From positions 2,060,536 to 2,124,535 of the forward strand of contig NZ_SMRO01000002.1 in the NCBI RefSeq assembly GCF_004359985.1: DNA of 64,000 nt, given 5' to 3'. The position numbers were made by a program, and so were the translations under genes. The stretch comes from Paraburkholderia flava (GTDB lineage Bacteria > Pseudomonadota > Gammaproteobacteria > Burkholderiales > Burkholderiaceae). Position 1 is the first letter of the stretch. Each line of letters starts with the position of its first letter. The notes beneath the pieces were generated by a model. That model was not told the DNA's origin. It was given only the letters and a program-made list of their open reading frames with translations, and searched no databases. Below, piece after piece: positions 25,524-37,521 of this stretch.

Positions 25524-26741
25524 ATGAATATCAACAAACTCACCATCCTGCTCGCAGCGACATCGCTCAGTGCATGTTCGTTCGCGCCGGGACCGTATCT
25601 GGACAGCGACCGGCTCGACCAGACGACGATCCCGCAACGCAGTGCCGAACGCTACGTCGTGCGGCCGATCGACGTCGCGTACTTCCGTCAGGAACGCGCC
25701 GCGTACAAGCCCGCAGTGTGTCCGCTCACGTGCCTGACGCAGCAACTGCGCAAGCAGTACGAGTATCACATCGGTATCGGCGACCAGCTGACGATCATCG
25801 TCTGGGACCATCCGGAGCTGACCGGCACCGGCTTTTCGAGCGCGGTGACGCTGCCGCCTCTGCCGCCGGTCGGTCAGAGCGCCGGTGCGACCGGCATATC
25901 GAGCGCGGGTGCGGGCGGCACGACCGGGCCGTCGGCAAACGGCGCGGGTAGCGGTGGTGGCGGCGCCGAAGGCGGACTGACCGTGCGCGTCGCCGCGAAC
26001 GGCACGATCTTCTTTCCGCGCGTCGGTCGTCTGCGCGTGACCGGCAAGTCCGTGCAGCAGATCCAGGAGATGCTCACGCACTCGCTTGCGCGCACGATCC
26101 GCGATCCGCAGATCGACGTGCGCGTGTCCGGCTACAACAGCCAGACCGTGCAGGTCACCGGCAACCTGCGCAACCCGACGCTCGAATCGATTACCGATTC
26201 GCCGCTCACCGTGCTCGATGCGATCAACCGCGCGGGCGGTGCGCAGCCCGATGCGGATCTGCAGAACGTCGGCGTCACGCGCAACGGCAAGCGCTATACG
26301 GTCGACGTCGCGGCACTGCTCGACACCGGCGATACGCAACAGAACGTGCTGCTGCAGGACGGCGACATCATCGACGTGCCCGACCGCTCGAACAGCCGCG
26401 TGTTCGTGCTCGGCGAAGTGATGAAGCCGACCTCGCTGCCGATGAACCGCGGCCGCCTGACGCTCGCCGACGCAATGACCGGCGCGGGCAGCCTCGATAC
26501 CAAAACCGGCGATCCACGTTACGTGTACGTGATCCGCGGCGCGGACAAGACGTTGACGCCCGACGTCTACTGCCTCGACATGACCCAGGTCGACGCACTG
26601 ATGCTGATGACCAAGTTCGAACTGCAACCGAAGGATGTCGTGTACGTGCAGGTCGCGAGTTCCGCGCGCTTCAACCGTGCGCTCGAACAGATCTCGCCGA
26701 CGCTCCAGACGCTCTTCTTCACCCGCGAATTGACCCGCTAA
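25524..26741 (+). CDS. Outer-membrane polysaccharide export lipoprotein, Wza type
   Basis: The 405-residue product has a lipoprotein signal with Cys18 in LAATSLSAC. The polysaccharide export domain starts around YEYHIGIGDQLTIIVWDHPEL, with two SLBB-like domains after it (VQVTGNLRNPTLESI and VFVLGEVMKPTSLPM). A Gly/Ser/Ala-rich linker of about 40 residues (roughly 115-155) interrupts the export domain, longer than usual. It forms the outer-membrane EPS channel with the Wzc partner encoded next. Confidence 0.93.
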   Translation: MNINKLTILLAATSLSACSFAPGPYLDSDRLDQTTIPQRSAERYVVRPIDVAYFRQERAAYKPAVCPLTCLTQQLRKQYEYHIGIGDQLTIIVWDHPELTGTGFSSAVTLPPLPPVGQSAGATGISSAGAGGTTGPSANGAGSGGGGAEGGLTVRVAANGTIFFPRVGRLRVTGKSVQQIQEMLTHSLARTIRDPQIDVRVSGYNSQTVQVTGNLRNPTLESITDSPLTVLDAINRAGGAQPDADLQNVGVTRNGKRYTVDVAALLDTGDTQQNVLLQDGDIIDVPDRSNSRVFVLGEVMKPTSLPMNRGRLTLADAMTGAGSLDTKTGDPRYVYVIRGADKTLTPDVYCLDMTQVDALMLMTKFELQPKDVVYVQVASSARFNRALEQISPTLQTLFFTRELTR

Positions 26742-26767
26742 GCCTCGCTACCGGATGGAGTAACACG

Positions 26768-29167
26768 ATGGGTACCTATGACATGCTCGAGCATTCCCCG
26801 GCTGCGAGCGACGACGAAGATGCAGTCACGCGCGATCTGCTGCGGATGATCGTCGACCAGATCTGGTGGGTGATCGGCATCGCCGCATGCGTGATCCTCG
26901 CGTCGGTCGTCTACACGAAGATCGCGACGCCGATCTATTCCGCCGATGCGCTGATCCAGGTGGAATCGCAGACCGGCAACGCCAGCGGCACGGCGTCGCA
27001 GGCGCTGGCCGCGCTGGTGCCGTCGGCGGGCGCGATGCATACCGATGCGGAGATCGAGATCATCAAGAGCCGCGCGGTGGTCGAACCGGTCGTCGAGCAG
27101 TTCAAGCTGAACATCGCCGCGTCCGCGCACACGATGCCGATCCTCGGCAAGCTCACCGCGATGTTCGCGCAGCCGGGAAAACCGCTGCCCGCGCTGTTCG
27201 GGATGCGCTCGTATGCATGGGGCGGCGAACGCTTCGAACTCGATGCGCTGACCGTGCCGAAGTCGCTGCAGGGCGCGCGGCTCACGCTGCGTGCGCTCGG
27301 CGACGGACGCTACGAACTGCTCGACGCATACGGCCAGACGCTGCTGACCGGCCTCGCCGGTTTCGCGGCGAGCGGCGACGGCATCACGATCCGCGTCAAC
27401 ACACTGGTCGCGCGCGCCGGCACCGAGTTCTACGTCACGCGTCTGAATCAGCTCGATGCGGTCGCGCAACTGTCGTCGGGATTGCAGGTCGCGGAGAAAG
27501 GCCGCGAAACGGGTGTCGTGCAGCTGTCGTACATGGGCACCGATCCGCACGCGATCACCGCGATCGCGAACGCCGTGGCGGCGTCGTATCTGCAGCAACG
27601 CACCGAACGTGCGCAGGAAGAAGCGAGCCGCATGCTGTCGTTCCTGAACAGCGAGCTGCCGCGTCTGCGCGCGGAAGTGCATCAGGCGGAAACCGCGTTG
27701 TCCGATTACCAGTCGCGTGTCGGCTCGTTCCAGCCGACCCAGGAAGCGTCGGTGTATCTGTCGGGCGGGCTCGACTACGAGAAGCAGATCGCGTCGCTGC
27801 GGATCGCGCGTGCGCAGCTGCTGCAACGCTTCACCACGGAAAGCCCCGAAGTGAAAGCCGTCGATTCGCAGCTCGGCGCGCTGACCGACGAGAAGAACCG
27901 CTTCGAGGATCACTTCAAGACGCTGCCGAATTCCGAACGCGATGCGGTGGCGTTGCAACGTAACGCGAAGGTCGCCGAAGAGATCTACGTCGCGCTGCTG
28001 AACAAGACGCAGGAACTGTCGATCTCGCGTGCGGGCACGATCGGCAACGTGCATATCGTCGACGAGGCGCTGCTGCCGGCGGCGCCGGTGCGTCCGAAAG
28101 CCGCGTTGATTATCTCGGCCGGCACCGTGCTCGGCATCATCGCGGGCATCCTGTTCGCGTTCTGCCGCCGCACGTTTTTCACGGGCATCTCCGATCCGGA
28201 GTTCCTCGAACGCCGCTTCCAGATGCCGATTTTCGGTTCGATTCCGCTGAGTAACGAGCAGGCGCATCTCGACAAGCTCGCCGCGAGTGCGCGTGCGCTG
28301 TTGCCTCACGCACCCGCGCGCGCCGCCGGTTTGCCGGCGCTGCCGGGTGTGATCGCGCGGATCGTGCGTCCGCGTGCGGAGCCTGTCGTGCCGCCGACGC
28401 CGGTGCGTGTGAAGACCGGCACGCAGTCGGTGGTGCCGCGCGCGCGGCAGCCGGTGCGCTCGTTGCTCGCGATCACACGGCCGTTCGATATTTCAGTGGA
28501 AGGTCTGCGCGGACTGCGCGCGACGTTGCAGTTCGGACTGGTCGATGCGCCGAACCGGATCGTCGCGATCACGAGCCCGGCGCCGTCGGACGGCAAGAGT
28601 TTTCTGTGCGCGAACCTCGCCGCGCTGCTCGCGGAATCGGGCAAGCGTGTGCTGCTGATCGACGCCGACCTGCGGCGCGGCCGGCTCGAGCAATATCTCG
28701 GACGCTCGCAACATGGCGGTCTCACCGAACTGCTGACGGGCCAGGCGGACATCGAACTCGTCACGCGGCCGACCGGTGTCGAAGGGCTGCACTTCATCGC
28801 AGCGGGCGCGTACCCGCCGAACCCGTCGGAGATTCTGACGTCGGCGCGCTTCGCCGAGATGCTTGCGCTGTTCGAGCAGCAGTTCGATATCGTGATCGTC
28901 GATACCCCGCCGCTGCTCGCGGTGTCCGATGCGGCGATCATCGCGCATATCGCGGGATCGACGGTGATGGTGATGCGTGCGGGCGCGCATACGGAGCGGC
29001 ATATCGCGGAGTCGCTGAAGAAACTGCGGCGGGCTCGGGCGCGGTTAATCGGTGGCGTGATGAATGCGGTGCCGTTGAAGAGCGGTGGACGGTATGGGAC
29101 TTACGATTACGCGTATGCGTACACGTATACGTCGAGCGATCCTGCTGCTAACGAAGTCTCGAACTGA
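26768..29167 (+). CDS. EPS chain-length/export tyrosine autokinase, Wzc type
   Basis: The 799-residue protein has an N-terminal Wzz domain between two membrane helices and a C-terminal BY-kinase domain. Walker A is SPAPSDGKSF with Lys610, Walker A' is LLIDADLRRG, and Walker B is IVIVDTPPLL. The tail holds six tyrosines within residues 776-787, the usual autophosphorylation cluster. It controls EPS polymerisation and export with the Wza protein. GGAG lies eight bases before ATG 26768. No cognate low-molecular-weight tyrosine phosphatase is in the window, which is unusual. Confidence 0.94.
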   Translation: MGTYDMLEHSPAASDDEDAVTRDLLRMIVDQIWWVIGIAACVILASVVYTKIATPIYSADALIQVESQTGNASGTASQALAALVPSAGAMHTDAEIEIIKSRAVVEPVVEQFKLNIAASAHTMPILGKLTAMFAQPGKPLPALFGMRSYAWGGERFELDALTVPKSLQGARLTLRALGDGRYELLDAYGQTLLTGLAGFAASGDGITIRVNTLVARAGTEFYVTRLNQLDAVAQLSSGLQVAEKGRETGVVQLSYMGTDPHAITAIANAVAASYLQQRTERAQEEASRMLSFLNSELPRLRAEVHQAETALSDYQSRVGSFQPTQEASVYLSGGLDYEKQIASLRIARAQLLQRFTTESPEVKAVDSQLGALTDEKNRFEDHFKTLPNSERDAVALQRNAKVAEEIYVALLNKTQELSISRAGTIGNVHIVDEALLPAAPVRPKAALIISAGTVLGIIAGILFAFCRRTFFTGISDPEFLERRFQMPIFGSIPLSNEQAHLDKLAASARALLPHAPARAAGLPALPGVIARIVRPRAEPVVPPTPVRVKTGTQSVVPRARQPVRSLLAITRPFDISVEGLRGLRATLQFGLVDAPNRIVAITSPAPSDGKSFLCANLAALLAESGKRVLLIDADLRRGRLEQYLGRSQHGGLTELLTGQADIELVTRPTGVEGLHFIAAGAYPPNPSEILTSARFAEMLALFEQQFDIVIVDTPPLLAVSDAAIIAHIAGSTVMVMRAGAHTERHIAESLKKLRRARARLIGGVMNAVPLKSGGRYGTYDYAYAYTYTSSDPAANEVSN

Positions 29168-29170
29168 ATG

Positions 29171-29217
29171 AAGGCGATGGCCGCATGCGTATCGTGGATG
29201 CGCATGCGGCTCGCCTT
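29171..29217. terminator. Strong hairpin between convergent EPS and aminotransferase genes
   Basis: AAGGCGA...TCGCCTT encloses CCGCATGCG...CGCATGCGG, giving a long two-part stem that starts four bases after the wzc-type stop codon. It probably ends transcription from both sides. There is no T-run. Confidence 0.6.
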
Positions 29218-29277
29218 AGCCGCGATGACCGTGCCCGCTGCGTTCCGCTTCGCAGAGGAACGTGCCGGCGCCCGCGT

Positions 29278-30471
29278 TTACCTGGCCCGGATCAGCGCGG
29301 CAAGCCGCGCAACACCTTCGTCGATTTTGGCGGGCGGCACCGTGACGAACGACAGCCGCAGCGTGTCGTGCTGCGGATCGCTCGCGAAGAACGGTGCGCC
29401 CGGCACGAACGCGACGTTCTGCGCGACCGCTTCTTCGAGCAGCTTCATGCTGTCGATGTGCGCCGGCAGCGACACCCACACGAACATCCCGCCTTCCGGA
29501 CGGTTCCAGCTGACGCCTTCGGGCATGTACTGCTTGAGTGCCGCGAGCATCGCTTCGCATTGATCGCGATACAGCGCGCGGATCGTCGGCACGTGCGTGT
29601 CGAGAAAACCGTCCTTCACGACTTCATGCACGATGCGCTGCGTGAAGCTCGGCGTGTGCAGATCGGTGGCCTGCTTGGCCTGCACGAGCTTGAAGTGCAA
29701 TTCCTCGGGCGCGATGATGTAGCCGACCCGCAGGCCCGGCGCGAGCACCTTCGAGAACGAACCGAGATGCACGATGTGATCGGGTGCCATCGACAGCAAC
29801 GTGGGCAGCGGCGTGCCCGCGTAGTCGAGTGCGCCGTACGGATCGTCTTCGATCACCGGGAACGGCGCGGTCTTCGCGAACGCGGCGAGCGCGCGGCGAC
29901 GCTCGATCGGCAGGCGGCGGCCGGTCGGATTCTGGAAGTTCGGCTGTGCGTACAGCAGACGTGCACCCGCCGTGAGTTCGGGCGTGAGCGCTTCGGGGAT
30001 CAGGCCGGCGTCGTCGGTCGGCACCTGCACGTAGCGCGGCTCGAACATCGAGAACGATTGCAGCGCGCCGAGGTACGTCGGCGTTTCGACGAGCACGGGG
30101 CTGTCCGGGCACACGAGCACCTTGCCGAGCAGATCGAGTGCCTGCTGCGAACCGGTCGTGATCAGCACCTGGCTCGGGCGGATCTGCACGCCGTCGGTGG
30201 AGTAACGCGCGGCAACCCATTCACGCAGCGGCAGATAGCCTTCGGTTGCGCTGTATTGCAGCGCGGCGGCCGGCGAATCGCGCAGGATGCGGTCGGACGC
30301 TTCGCGCATCCGTTCGGCCGGGAACGTGACCGGCGACGGCAGGCCGCCCGCGAACGAGATGACTTCGGGGCGCTCCGTGACCTTCAGGATTTCGCGGATC
30401 GCCGAGCTCGTGAGCTTGCGCGCGCGCACTGACAGTTGCCACTTCGGGGCTTGAAGGTCGCTTTGGTCCAT
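29278..30471 (-). CDS. PLP-dependent aminotransferase, class I/II (2-aminoadipate/LysN-like)
   Basis: The 397-residue product has EVISFAGGLPSPVTFPAERM, LITTGSQQALDLLGKVLV, LLYAQPNFQNPTGRRLP and the PLP lysine in HLGSFSKVLAPGLRVGYI. This subfamily transaminates branched-chain, aromatic or 2-aminoadipate amino acids. ATG 30471 is preferred over 30513 because a GAGGAG site is just upstream and the length then fits the family. It follows the dehydrogenase E3 gene, so it probably feeds branched-chain keto acids into that complex. Confidence 0.87.
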   Translation of the reverse strand: MDQSDLQAPKWQLSVRARKLTSSAIREILKVTERPEVISFAGGLPSPVTFPAERMREASDRILRDSPAAALQYSATEGYLPLREWVAARYSTDGVQIRPSQVLITTGSQQALDLLGKVLVCPDSPVLVETPTYLGALQSFSMFEPRYVQVPTDDAGLIPEALTPELTAGARLLYAQPNFQNPTGRRLPIERRRALAAFAKTAPFPVIEDDPYGALDYAGTPLPTLLSMAPDHIVHLGSFSKVLAPGLRVGYIIAPEELHFKLVQAKQATDLHTPSFTQRIVHEVVKDGFLDTHVPTIRALYRDQCEAMLAALKQYMPEGVSWNRPEGGMFVWVSLPAHIDSMKLLEEAVAQNVAFVPGAPFFASDPQHDTLRLSFVTVPPAKIDEGVARLAALIRAR

Positions 30472-30516
30472 AGTCTCCTCGTTGAGTTTGATACCGCCAA
30501 TTTCAATGGACATGCT

Positions 30517-31926
30517 TCAGATGTGCAGCGCATGTCCCAGCGCGCGTAGTGCCGCTTCCTGGACCGCTTCGCCCAGCGTCGGATGCGCATGAATCGTCCC
30601 GGCGATGTCTTCGAGACGCGCGCCCATCTCAAGCGATTGCGAGAACGCGGCGGCGAGCTCCGATACCCCGTCGCCCACCGCCTGCCAACCGACGATCAGA
30701 TGATTGTCTTTGCGCGCGACGACGCGAACGAATCCGTCGGTCGCCTCGAGGGTCATCGCGCGGCCGTTCGCCGCGAACGGAAACGCAGCGCTCTCGCATT
30801 CGAGACCGGCGGCCTGGGCTTCGCCTGGAGACAGGCCGGCGGTCACGATCTCGGGATCGGTGAAGCACACCGCCGGAATCGCCGCAGGCACGAAACGGCG
30901 CGTCTTGCCGGCGATCAGTTCCGCGACCATCTCGCCCTGCGCCATCGCGCGATGCGCGAGCATCGGTTCGCCCGCGAGATCGCCGATCGCCCACACGCCG
31001 CGCATCGACGTGCGGCATCGATCGTCGATACGCAGCGCCGCGCCGTTACGATCGAGTTGCAGACTCTCCAGCCCCCATCCCTGCGTGCGCGGTCGACGGC
31101 CGACCGCCACCAGCACGCGATCCGCAGGCAGCGCCGTCTCGACTCCGTCGGCGTCCTGCAAACGCACCGCGCCGCCGTCCGCGCTCAAGCCCAGCACCTT
31201 GTGTCCGAGCCGCAGCGTCATGCCCTTCTTGACGAGCGCATCGGCCACGGGCTTCACGAGTTCGGCGTCGTAGGCGGGCAGAATCCGCGGCTGCGCTTCG
31301 ACGACGCTGACGTCGACGCCCAGTTTGCGATAGGCGGTACCCAGCTCCAGACCGATATAGCCCGCGCCGACCACGACGAGACGTTCCGGCAGCGTGGCCG
31401 GCGAGAGTGCTTCGGTCGACGACACGACCTTGCCGCCGAACGGCATCGACGGCAGCGCGGTGGGCTCCGAGCCGGCCGCCAGCAGCAGATGCTCGCACTG
31501 GACTCTCAGACGCTCGCCGCCACCGGTCGTGACCTCCACGCTCTTGCCGTCGATCACGCGCGCATCGCCCTGCACGACGCGGACGCCGTGCTTCTTCAGC
31601 AGCGCGCCCACGCCACGGGTCAGCCTCTGCACGATGCCGTCTTTCCAGGCGACCGTCTGCGCGATGTCGATTCGCGGTGCGTCGACCCGAATGCCGAGCG
31701 GCGACGCGCCGGCGTACTGCAGGGTCTTCTCGAACGCTTCGGCGGCGTGGATCAGTGCCTTCGACGGAATGCAGCCGATGTTCAGGCAGGTGCCGCCGAG
31801 ACGTTCGCGCTCGACCAGCACCGTGGGGATGCCGAGTTGCCCGGCGCGGATCGCCGCGACGTAGCCGCCGGGGCCGCCGCCGATCACCAGCAGCGTCGTG
31901 GAGTCGATCTGGCTCATCTGGCTCAT
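30517..31926 (-). CDS. lpdA: Dihydrolipoyl dehydrogenase (E3) of the branched-chain keto-acid dehydrogenase
   Basis: The 469-residue flavoprotein has the FAD motif [18 protein letters not shown], the redox disulfide in [14 protein letters not shown], the NAD motif [20 protein letters not shown], and the C-terminal [15 protein letters not shown] with the catalytic His-Glu pair. It re-oxidises the lipoyl group of E2. ATG 31926 is chosen because GGAG is seven bases upstream. It is the fourth gene of the bkd operon, four bases after the E2 stop. Confidence 0.94.
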   Translation of the reverse strand: MSQMSQIDSTTLLVIGGGPGGYVAAIRAGQLGIPTVLVERERLGGTCLNIGCIPSKALIHAAEAFEKTLQYAGASPLGIRVDAPRIDIAQTVAWKDGIVQRLTRGVGALLKKHGVRVVQGDARVIDGKSVEVTTGGGERLRVQCEHLLLAAGSEPTALPSMPFGGKVVSSTEALSPATLPERLVVVGAGYIGLELGTAYRKLGVDVSVVEAQPRILPAYDAELVKPVADALVKKGMTLRLGHKVLGLSADGGAVRLQDADGVETALPADRVLVAVGRRPRTQGWGLESLQLDRNGAALRIDDRCRTSMRGVWAIGDLAGEPMLAHRAMAQGEMVAELIAGKTRRFVPAAIPAVCFTDPEIVTAGLSPGEAQAAGLECESAAFPFAANGRAMTLEATDGFVRVVARKDNHLIVGWQAVGDGVSELAAAFSQSLEMGARLEDIAGTIHAHPTLGEAVQEAALRALGHALHI

Positions 31927-31930
31927 GAGG

Positions 31931-33316
31931 TCACTCCACGAAAAGCAGCGCGGGCTGCTCGAGTAGCGTCCGGATCGACTGGATGAAACCGGCTGCATCC
32001 ATCCCGTCGACGACCCGATGATCGAACGACGACGACAGGTTCATCATCTTGCGCGCGACCACGGCGCCGTCGCGAATCATCGGTCGCTCGACCATCCGGT
32101 TCACACCGACGATGCCGACCTCCGGATGATTGATGACCGGTGTCGAGACGATCCCGCCGAGCGCGCCCAGACTCGAAATCGTGATGGTCGAGCCCGTCAG
32201 TTCGTCGCGGCTCGCCTTGTTGCCGCGCACGGCTTCCGCAAGCCGCGCGATGCCTTCGGCCATCGCCCAGACGTCGAGCGCTTCGGCATGACGCAGCACC
32301 GGCACGGTCAGCCCCGCATCGGTCTGGGTCGCGACGCCGACGTGCACCGCGCCGTAGCGCGTGACGACGCCCGCTTCGTCGTCGAAGCGCGCGTTGATCT
32401 GCGGGAAGTCGCGCAACGCGACGACCATCGCGCGGATCAGCAGCGGCAGCAGGGTCAGACGGCCGCGCGTCGACGCCCATCGTTGATTCAGCTGCGCGCG
32501 CAGCGCATCGAGTTCGGTCACGTCGATTTCCTCGACGTAGCTGAAATGCGGAATGCGCCGCTTGGCTTCCTGCATCTTGCGGGCAATTGCGCGACGCAGG
32601 CCGATCACCGGGACCGCCGTTTCGTCGGTACGCTCGACATAGCCCGCGCGCACCTGTACCCCGGACGACGCCCCGCCCTGCTGTGCGTGCGCATCGAGAT
32701 CCGCGTGCGTGACGCGCCCGGCCTCGCCGGTTCCGTGCACGAAGCGCAGTTCGATACCCATGTCCCATGCGCGCTGGCGCACGGCGGGCGACGCCAGCGG
32801 CCGTTCGCCCGGCTGGCGCACAGACGCGCTCGAACGCGCGGTCTGTGCGACCTGTGCACCGCCCTGCGCGCCGCGTGCTGCCGGCTCGCGCCAGTCGTGG
32901 TGCGGAGCCGCTGCGACAGCCGGCGCGGAGACTTCAGAAGCGGTCTGCATCGGCGAGCCGGACACGGCTGCGCCGTTCGCGTGCGCAGCGGGCCGCGTCG
33001 CGTCGTTCGCCGCAGTCGCTGCCGCAGTGGCCGACACTGCGTGCCCCGCCGGATCGCCCTTCAGATTGCCCTCGCCCTCCACCTCCAGGCGGATCAGTTC
33101 GCTCCCGACCGCGAGCACTTCACCGACCTTGCCGCCGAGCGCAATCACCTTGCCCGCCACCGGCGATGGAATCTCGACCGACGCCTTGTCGGTCATCACA
33201 TCGGCGAGCGGTCCGTCTTCCTTGACGATCTGCCCCACTTCCACATGCCAGGCACCTAGTTCCACTTCCGCAATGCCTTCGCCGATGTCCGGCATCTTGA
33301 TCACACGTACACCCAT
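31931..33316 (-). CDS. bkdB: Branched-chain keto-acid dehydrogenase E2 (lipoyl acyltransferase)
   Basis: The 461-residue protein has one lipoyl domain with Lys44 in [11 protein letters not shown]. An Ala-rich linker follows, then an E3-binding domain ([20 protein letters not shown]), and the acyltransferase core ends with [17 protein letters not shown], His433 and Asp437 being catalytic. It transfers branched acyl groups to CoA. It starts one base after the E1 beta stop codon. Confidence 0.93.
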   Translation of the reverse strand: MGVRVIKMPDIGEGIAEVELGAWHVEVGQIVKEDGPLADVMTDKASVEIPSPVAGKVIALGGKVGEVLAVGSELIRLEVEGEGNLKGDPAGHAVSATAAATAANDATRPAAHANGAAVSGSPMQTASEVSAPAVAAAPHHDWREPAARGAQGGAQVAQTARSSASVRQPGERPLASPAVRQRAWDMGIELRFVHGTGEAGRVTHADLDAHAQQGGASSGVQVRAGYVERTDETAVPVIGLRRAIARKMQEAKRRIPHFSYVEEIDVTELDALRAQLNQRWASTRGRLTLLPLLIRAMVVALRDFPQINARFDDEAGVVTRYGAVHVGVATQTDAGLTVPVLRHAEALDVWAMAEGIARLAEAVRGNKASRDELTGSTITISSLGALGGIVSTPVINHPEVGIVGVNRMVERPMIRDGAVVARKMMNLSSSFDHRVVDGMDAAGFIQSIRTLLEQPALLFVE

Positions 33317-33317
33317 C

Positions 33318-34361
33318 TCAGGCCTCCATCACGCGTCGTAGTGCTTCACCGATCCGGCTCGGTCCAGGGAAGTACGCCCATTCCTGCGCATGCGGATAGG
33401 GCGTGTCCCAACCCGTCGTGCGTTCGACGGGGGCTTCCAGGTGATAGAAGCAGTGCTCCTGGACGAGCGCGATCAGTTCCGCACCGTAGCCGCAGGTTCG
33501 CGTGGCTTCGTGCACGACCACGCAGCGCCGGGTCTTGCGCACCGAGTTGACGACCGTGTCGAGATCGAGCGGCCACAGCGTGCGCAGATCGATCACCTCT
33601 GCATCGATGCCGGTTTCTTCGGCGGCGGCAAGCGACACATGGACGGTCGTTCCGTAGGTGAGCACCGTCACCTCGCTGCCGGGGCGCACGATCGCGGCGG
33701 AGTCGAGCGGCACCGTGTAGTACCCCTCAGGCACCGCGCTCGCCGGATGCTTCAGCCACGATGTGACCGGCCGTTCGTGATGACCGTCGAACGGGCCGTT
33801 ATACAGACGCTTGGGTTCAAGGAAGATGACCGGATCGTCGTTCTCGATCGCGGCGATCAGCAGCCCCTTCGCATCGTACGGATTCGACGGCATCACGGTG
33901 CGCAGTCCGCAGACCTGCGTGAACATCGCCTCGGGACTCTGGCTGTGCGTCTGCCCGCCGTAGATGCCGCCGCCGCAGGGCATGCGGATCGTCAGCGGTG
34001 CGATGAACTGTCCCGCCGAGCGATAACGCAGCCGCGCGCCCTCGGAGACGATCTGGTCCGACGCAGGATAGAAGTAATCGGCGAACTGGATCTCGCACAC
34101 GGGCCGCAGACCGTACGCGCCCATCCCGACCGCCGCGCCGACGATGCCGCCTTCGGAGATCGGCGCGTCGAATACGCGCGACGTGCCGTATTTCGCCTGC
34201 AATCCTTCGGTGCAGCGAAACACGCCGCCGAAGTACCCGACGTCCTGGCCGAACACCACGACGTCGTCGTCGCGCCCGAGCATCACGTCCATCGCCGAGC
34301 GCAGCGCCTGGATCATCGTCATCGGCTTCGTGGCCGAACCTGTTTCATTGTGTTCCGCCAT
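33318..34361 (-). CDS. bkdA2: Branched-chain keto-acid dehydrogenase E1 beta subunit
   Basis: The 347-residue protein begins MAEHNETGSATKPMTMIQAL and has VFGQDVGYFGGVFRCTEGL, FDAPISEGGIVGAAVGMGAY and the pyrimidine-domain segment EIQFADYFYPASDQIVSEGA. It pairs with E1 alpha for TPP-dependent decarboxylation of valine-, leucine- and isoleucine-derived keto acids. The frame is open much further upstream, but that stretch is antisense-like Arg-rich sequence over the E1 alpha gene, so ATG 34361 is used. Confidence 0.94.
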   Translation of the reverse strand: MAEHNETGSATKPMTMIQALRSAMDVMLGRDDDVVVFGQDVGYFGGVFRCTEGLQAKYGTSRVFDAPISEGGIVGAAVGMGAYGLRPVCEIQFADYFYPASDQIVSEGARLRYRSAGQFIAPLTIRMPCGGGIYGGQTHSQSPEAMFTQVCGLRTVMPSNPYDAKGLLIAAIENDDPVIFLEPKRLYNGPFDGHHERPVTSWLKHPASAVPEGYYTVPLDSAAIVRPGSEVTVLTYGTTVHVSLAAAEETGIDAEVIDLRTLWPLDLDTVVNSVRKTRRCVVVHEATRTCGYGAELIALVQEHCFYHLEAPVERTTGWDTPYPHAQEWAYFPGPSRIGEALRRVMEA

Positions 34362-34363
34362 GA

Positions 34364-35623
<1,260 letters not shown>

Positions 35624-35804
35624 TCACGTTGTCAGGGTGGCTGCCGGGGATAGCCGGCGAGTCGCCTTGCCCGCGCGCGCGGTAGCGCGCACAGACGTCA
35701 TAAGAGTGTAGGTAAAGGACCGACGGGGTTCGATGCCCAACCCGCTCAATCGCACTGAGCCTGTTTGCCACGATGCGCTGCAACGAAGCACGGCAAAGAC
35801 CGGC

Positions 35805-37439
35805 TCAGGCGATACGTTCGTCCCCCAGCGTCCCCGCGTGATAGGCCGCGAGAAACGCATCGAAGTTGCCGATCTGCGAGCGCTCGAGCCGCACCTGGCT
35901 GTCGAGCGACGCCGCCGCGATGCGCTCGAACTCCGCCTCGGTCGCGGGCGGCAACGGACTCGTGCGAAACCGCTGCGCATGCGCGCGGCTCTGCTGCATG
36001 CCGAAGTTGAAGAACGCGCCCCGGCTGCCGCTGCCGATCTCGCGCATCGCCTCCAGCACGCGCGCCGACGGCGTCAGCGCCGGATCGTCGAGCTTGCCGC
36101 GCTGTGCTTCCAGCGCGTTCGATACGATGCGATCGCCGCGCTGCCTGTCGAGCAGCCCCGCCGTCTCGCCGATACGCGCGAGCAGGTCGTGTCCCCATTC
36201 GCGCAGCGTGACCGGCTCGCCGCGACGCTGCAAGGCGAGCCCCGGCTGTCGCCCGAGCCGCGCGACGCGGGCGAAATTGAAGCGGTTCTCCTGTTGCGCG
36301 GCATCGCTCAGCAGCGGGCTGTCGTCGAGTGCGCAGAACAGCAGGAACGCATCGAGAAAACGCAGCGTCGCTTCGCCGACGCCATGCGGTGCGAACGGAT
36401 CGATGTCGAGACAGCGCACCTCGACGTATTCAATGCCGCGCCGGCGCAATGCATCGACGGGCCGCTCGCCGCTGCGGGTCACCCGTTTGGGCCGGATCGT
36501 CGAGTAGAACTCGTTCTCGATCTGCAGCAGATTGGTGCTGAGTTGCAGCCACTCGCCGTCGTTCTTCGTGCCGATCGCCTGATACGGCGCATGCGGCTGG
36601 CTCACCGCGCGCGCGAGCCCGTCGATGTAGGCCTGCAGGTTGTCGAGCTGCGGCGTGAGCGCGGCCTGCGCGGAGTTCTGGTAGCCGAGATCGCTCATGC
36701 GCAGGCTCGTCGCATGCGGCAGATACAGCGTCTGTTCGTCGAACGTGTCGAGGCCGTGCGCCTTGCCTTCGACAAAACCCGCGGACAGCGCCGGCGATGC
36801 GCCGAACAGATACATCAGCAGCCAGCTATAGCGGTGGAAGTTGCGGATCAGCGCGATATAGCCTTCCGACTGCAGTGCGCGCGTGCCGTGCTGCGGATAC
36901 GCGTCGTCGTGCAGCACGGCCCACACCGCGTCGGCCAGCGAATAGTTGTAGTGAATCCCGGCGATGCACTGCATCGCCTTGCCGTAGCGCAACGCGAGGC
37001 CGCGCCGGTACACGTGCTTGAGGATGCCGATATTCGACGTGCCGTACCACGCGATCGGAATCCCGCAGTCCGGTTCGAGCGGACAGGGCATCGACTGGCT
37101 CCACGGCATTTCGTCGCCGAGCCGCGCGCACGCGAAGCGATGAATCTCGTCGAGACGCGCGAGCACGTCGGCCGCGTCGTGCTGCGGCGGCGTGATGAAT
37201 TCGAGCAGCGGCTCCGCGTAGTCGGTCGTCACGTACGGATGCGTGAGCGCCGAGCCGAGCTGCCGCGGATGCTGCGTCATCGCGAGCCGGCCCTGCACAT
37301 CCACCCGCAGCGTTTCGCGTTCGATGCCGCACAGCCCTTCGCCGAGCAGCGACAGATGCCCCGCATCGCCCAGCGCCGCGAGCCGGCGCCGGTACGGGGT
37401 CACCGTCCACGCATGTCCCGTCATGTTCTCCAGTGACAT
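35805..37439 (-). CDS. gshA: Glutamate-cysteine ligase-family enzyme, E. coli GshA type
   Basis: The 544-residue protein matches the gamma-proteobacterial GshA family: [52 protein letters not shown] and [20 protein letters not shown]. It joins the gamma-carboxyl of glutamate to an amino group, normally of cysteine. I recall that Burkholderia housekeeping glutathione synthesis uses a different GshA family, so this copy may be a pathway-specific gamma-glutamyl ligase. It is the last gene of the carrier-protein/monooxygenase cluster, 82 bases after the monooxygenase gene. Confidence 0.88.
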   Translation of the reverse strand: MSLENMTGHAWTVTPYRRRLAALGDAGHLSLLGEGLCGIERETLRVDVQGRLAMTQHPRQLGSALTHPYVTTDYAEPLLEFITPPQHDAADVLARLDEIHRFACARLGDEMPWSQSMPCPLEPDCGIPIAWYGTSNIGILKHVYRRGLALRYGKAMQCIAGIHYNYSLADAVWAVLHDDAYPQHGTRALQSEGYIALIRNFHRYSWLLMYLFGASPALSAGFVEGKAHGLDTFDEQTLYLPHATSLRMSDLGYQNSAQAALTPQLDNLQAYIDGLARAVSQPHAPYQAIGTKNDGEWLQLSTNLLQIENEFYSTIRPKRVTRSGERPVDALRRRGIEYVEVRCLDIDPFAPHGVGEATLRFLDAFLLFCALDDSPLLSDAAQQENRFNFARVARLGRQPGLALQRRGEPVTLREWGHDLLARIGETAGLLDRQRGDRIVSNALEAQRGKLDDPALTPSARVLEAMREIGSGSRGAFFNFGMQQSRAHAQRFRTSPLPPATEAEFERIAAASLDSQVRLERSQIGNFDAFLAAYHAGTLGDERIA

Positions 37440-37521
37440 CGCCTGCCTTCCTTTCCTGTCGACATGGTCGCCCGCGCGCTTGCCGCTGCGCGGGTGCCGG
37501 AATCACGATATGGCGAAACGT

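Noticed and set aside
923..29167. Assignment of the EPS locus as the cepacian (bce) cluster
   Set aside because: manC, WcaJ-like, Wza and Wzc genes match in type, but the UDP-glucose dehydrogenase, phosphatase and acetyltransferase set of bce is missing and the carrier-protein module is foreign to it. It may resemble another Burkholderia EPS locus, such as capsule III/bec, which I cannot verify here.
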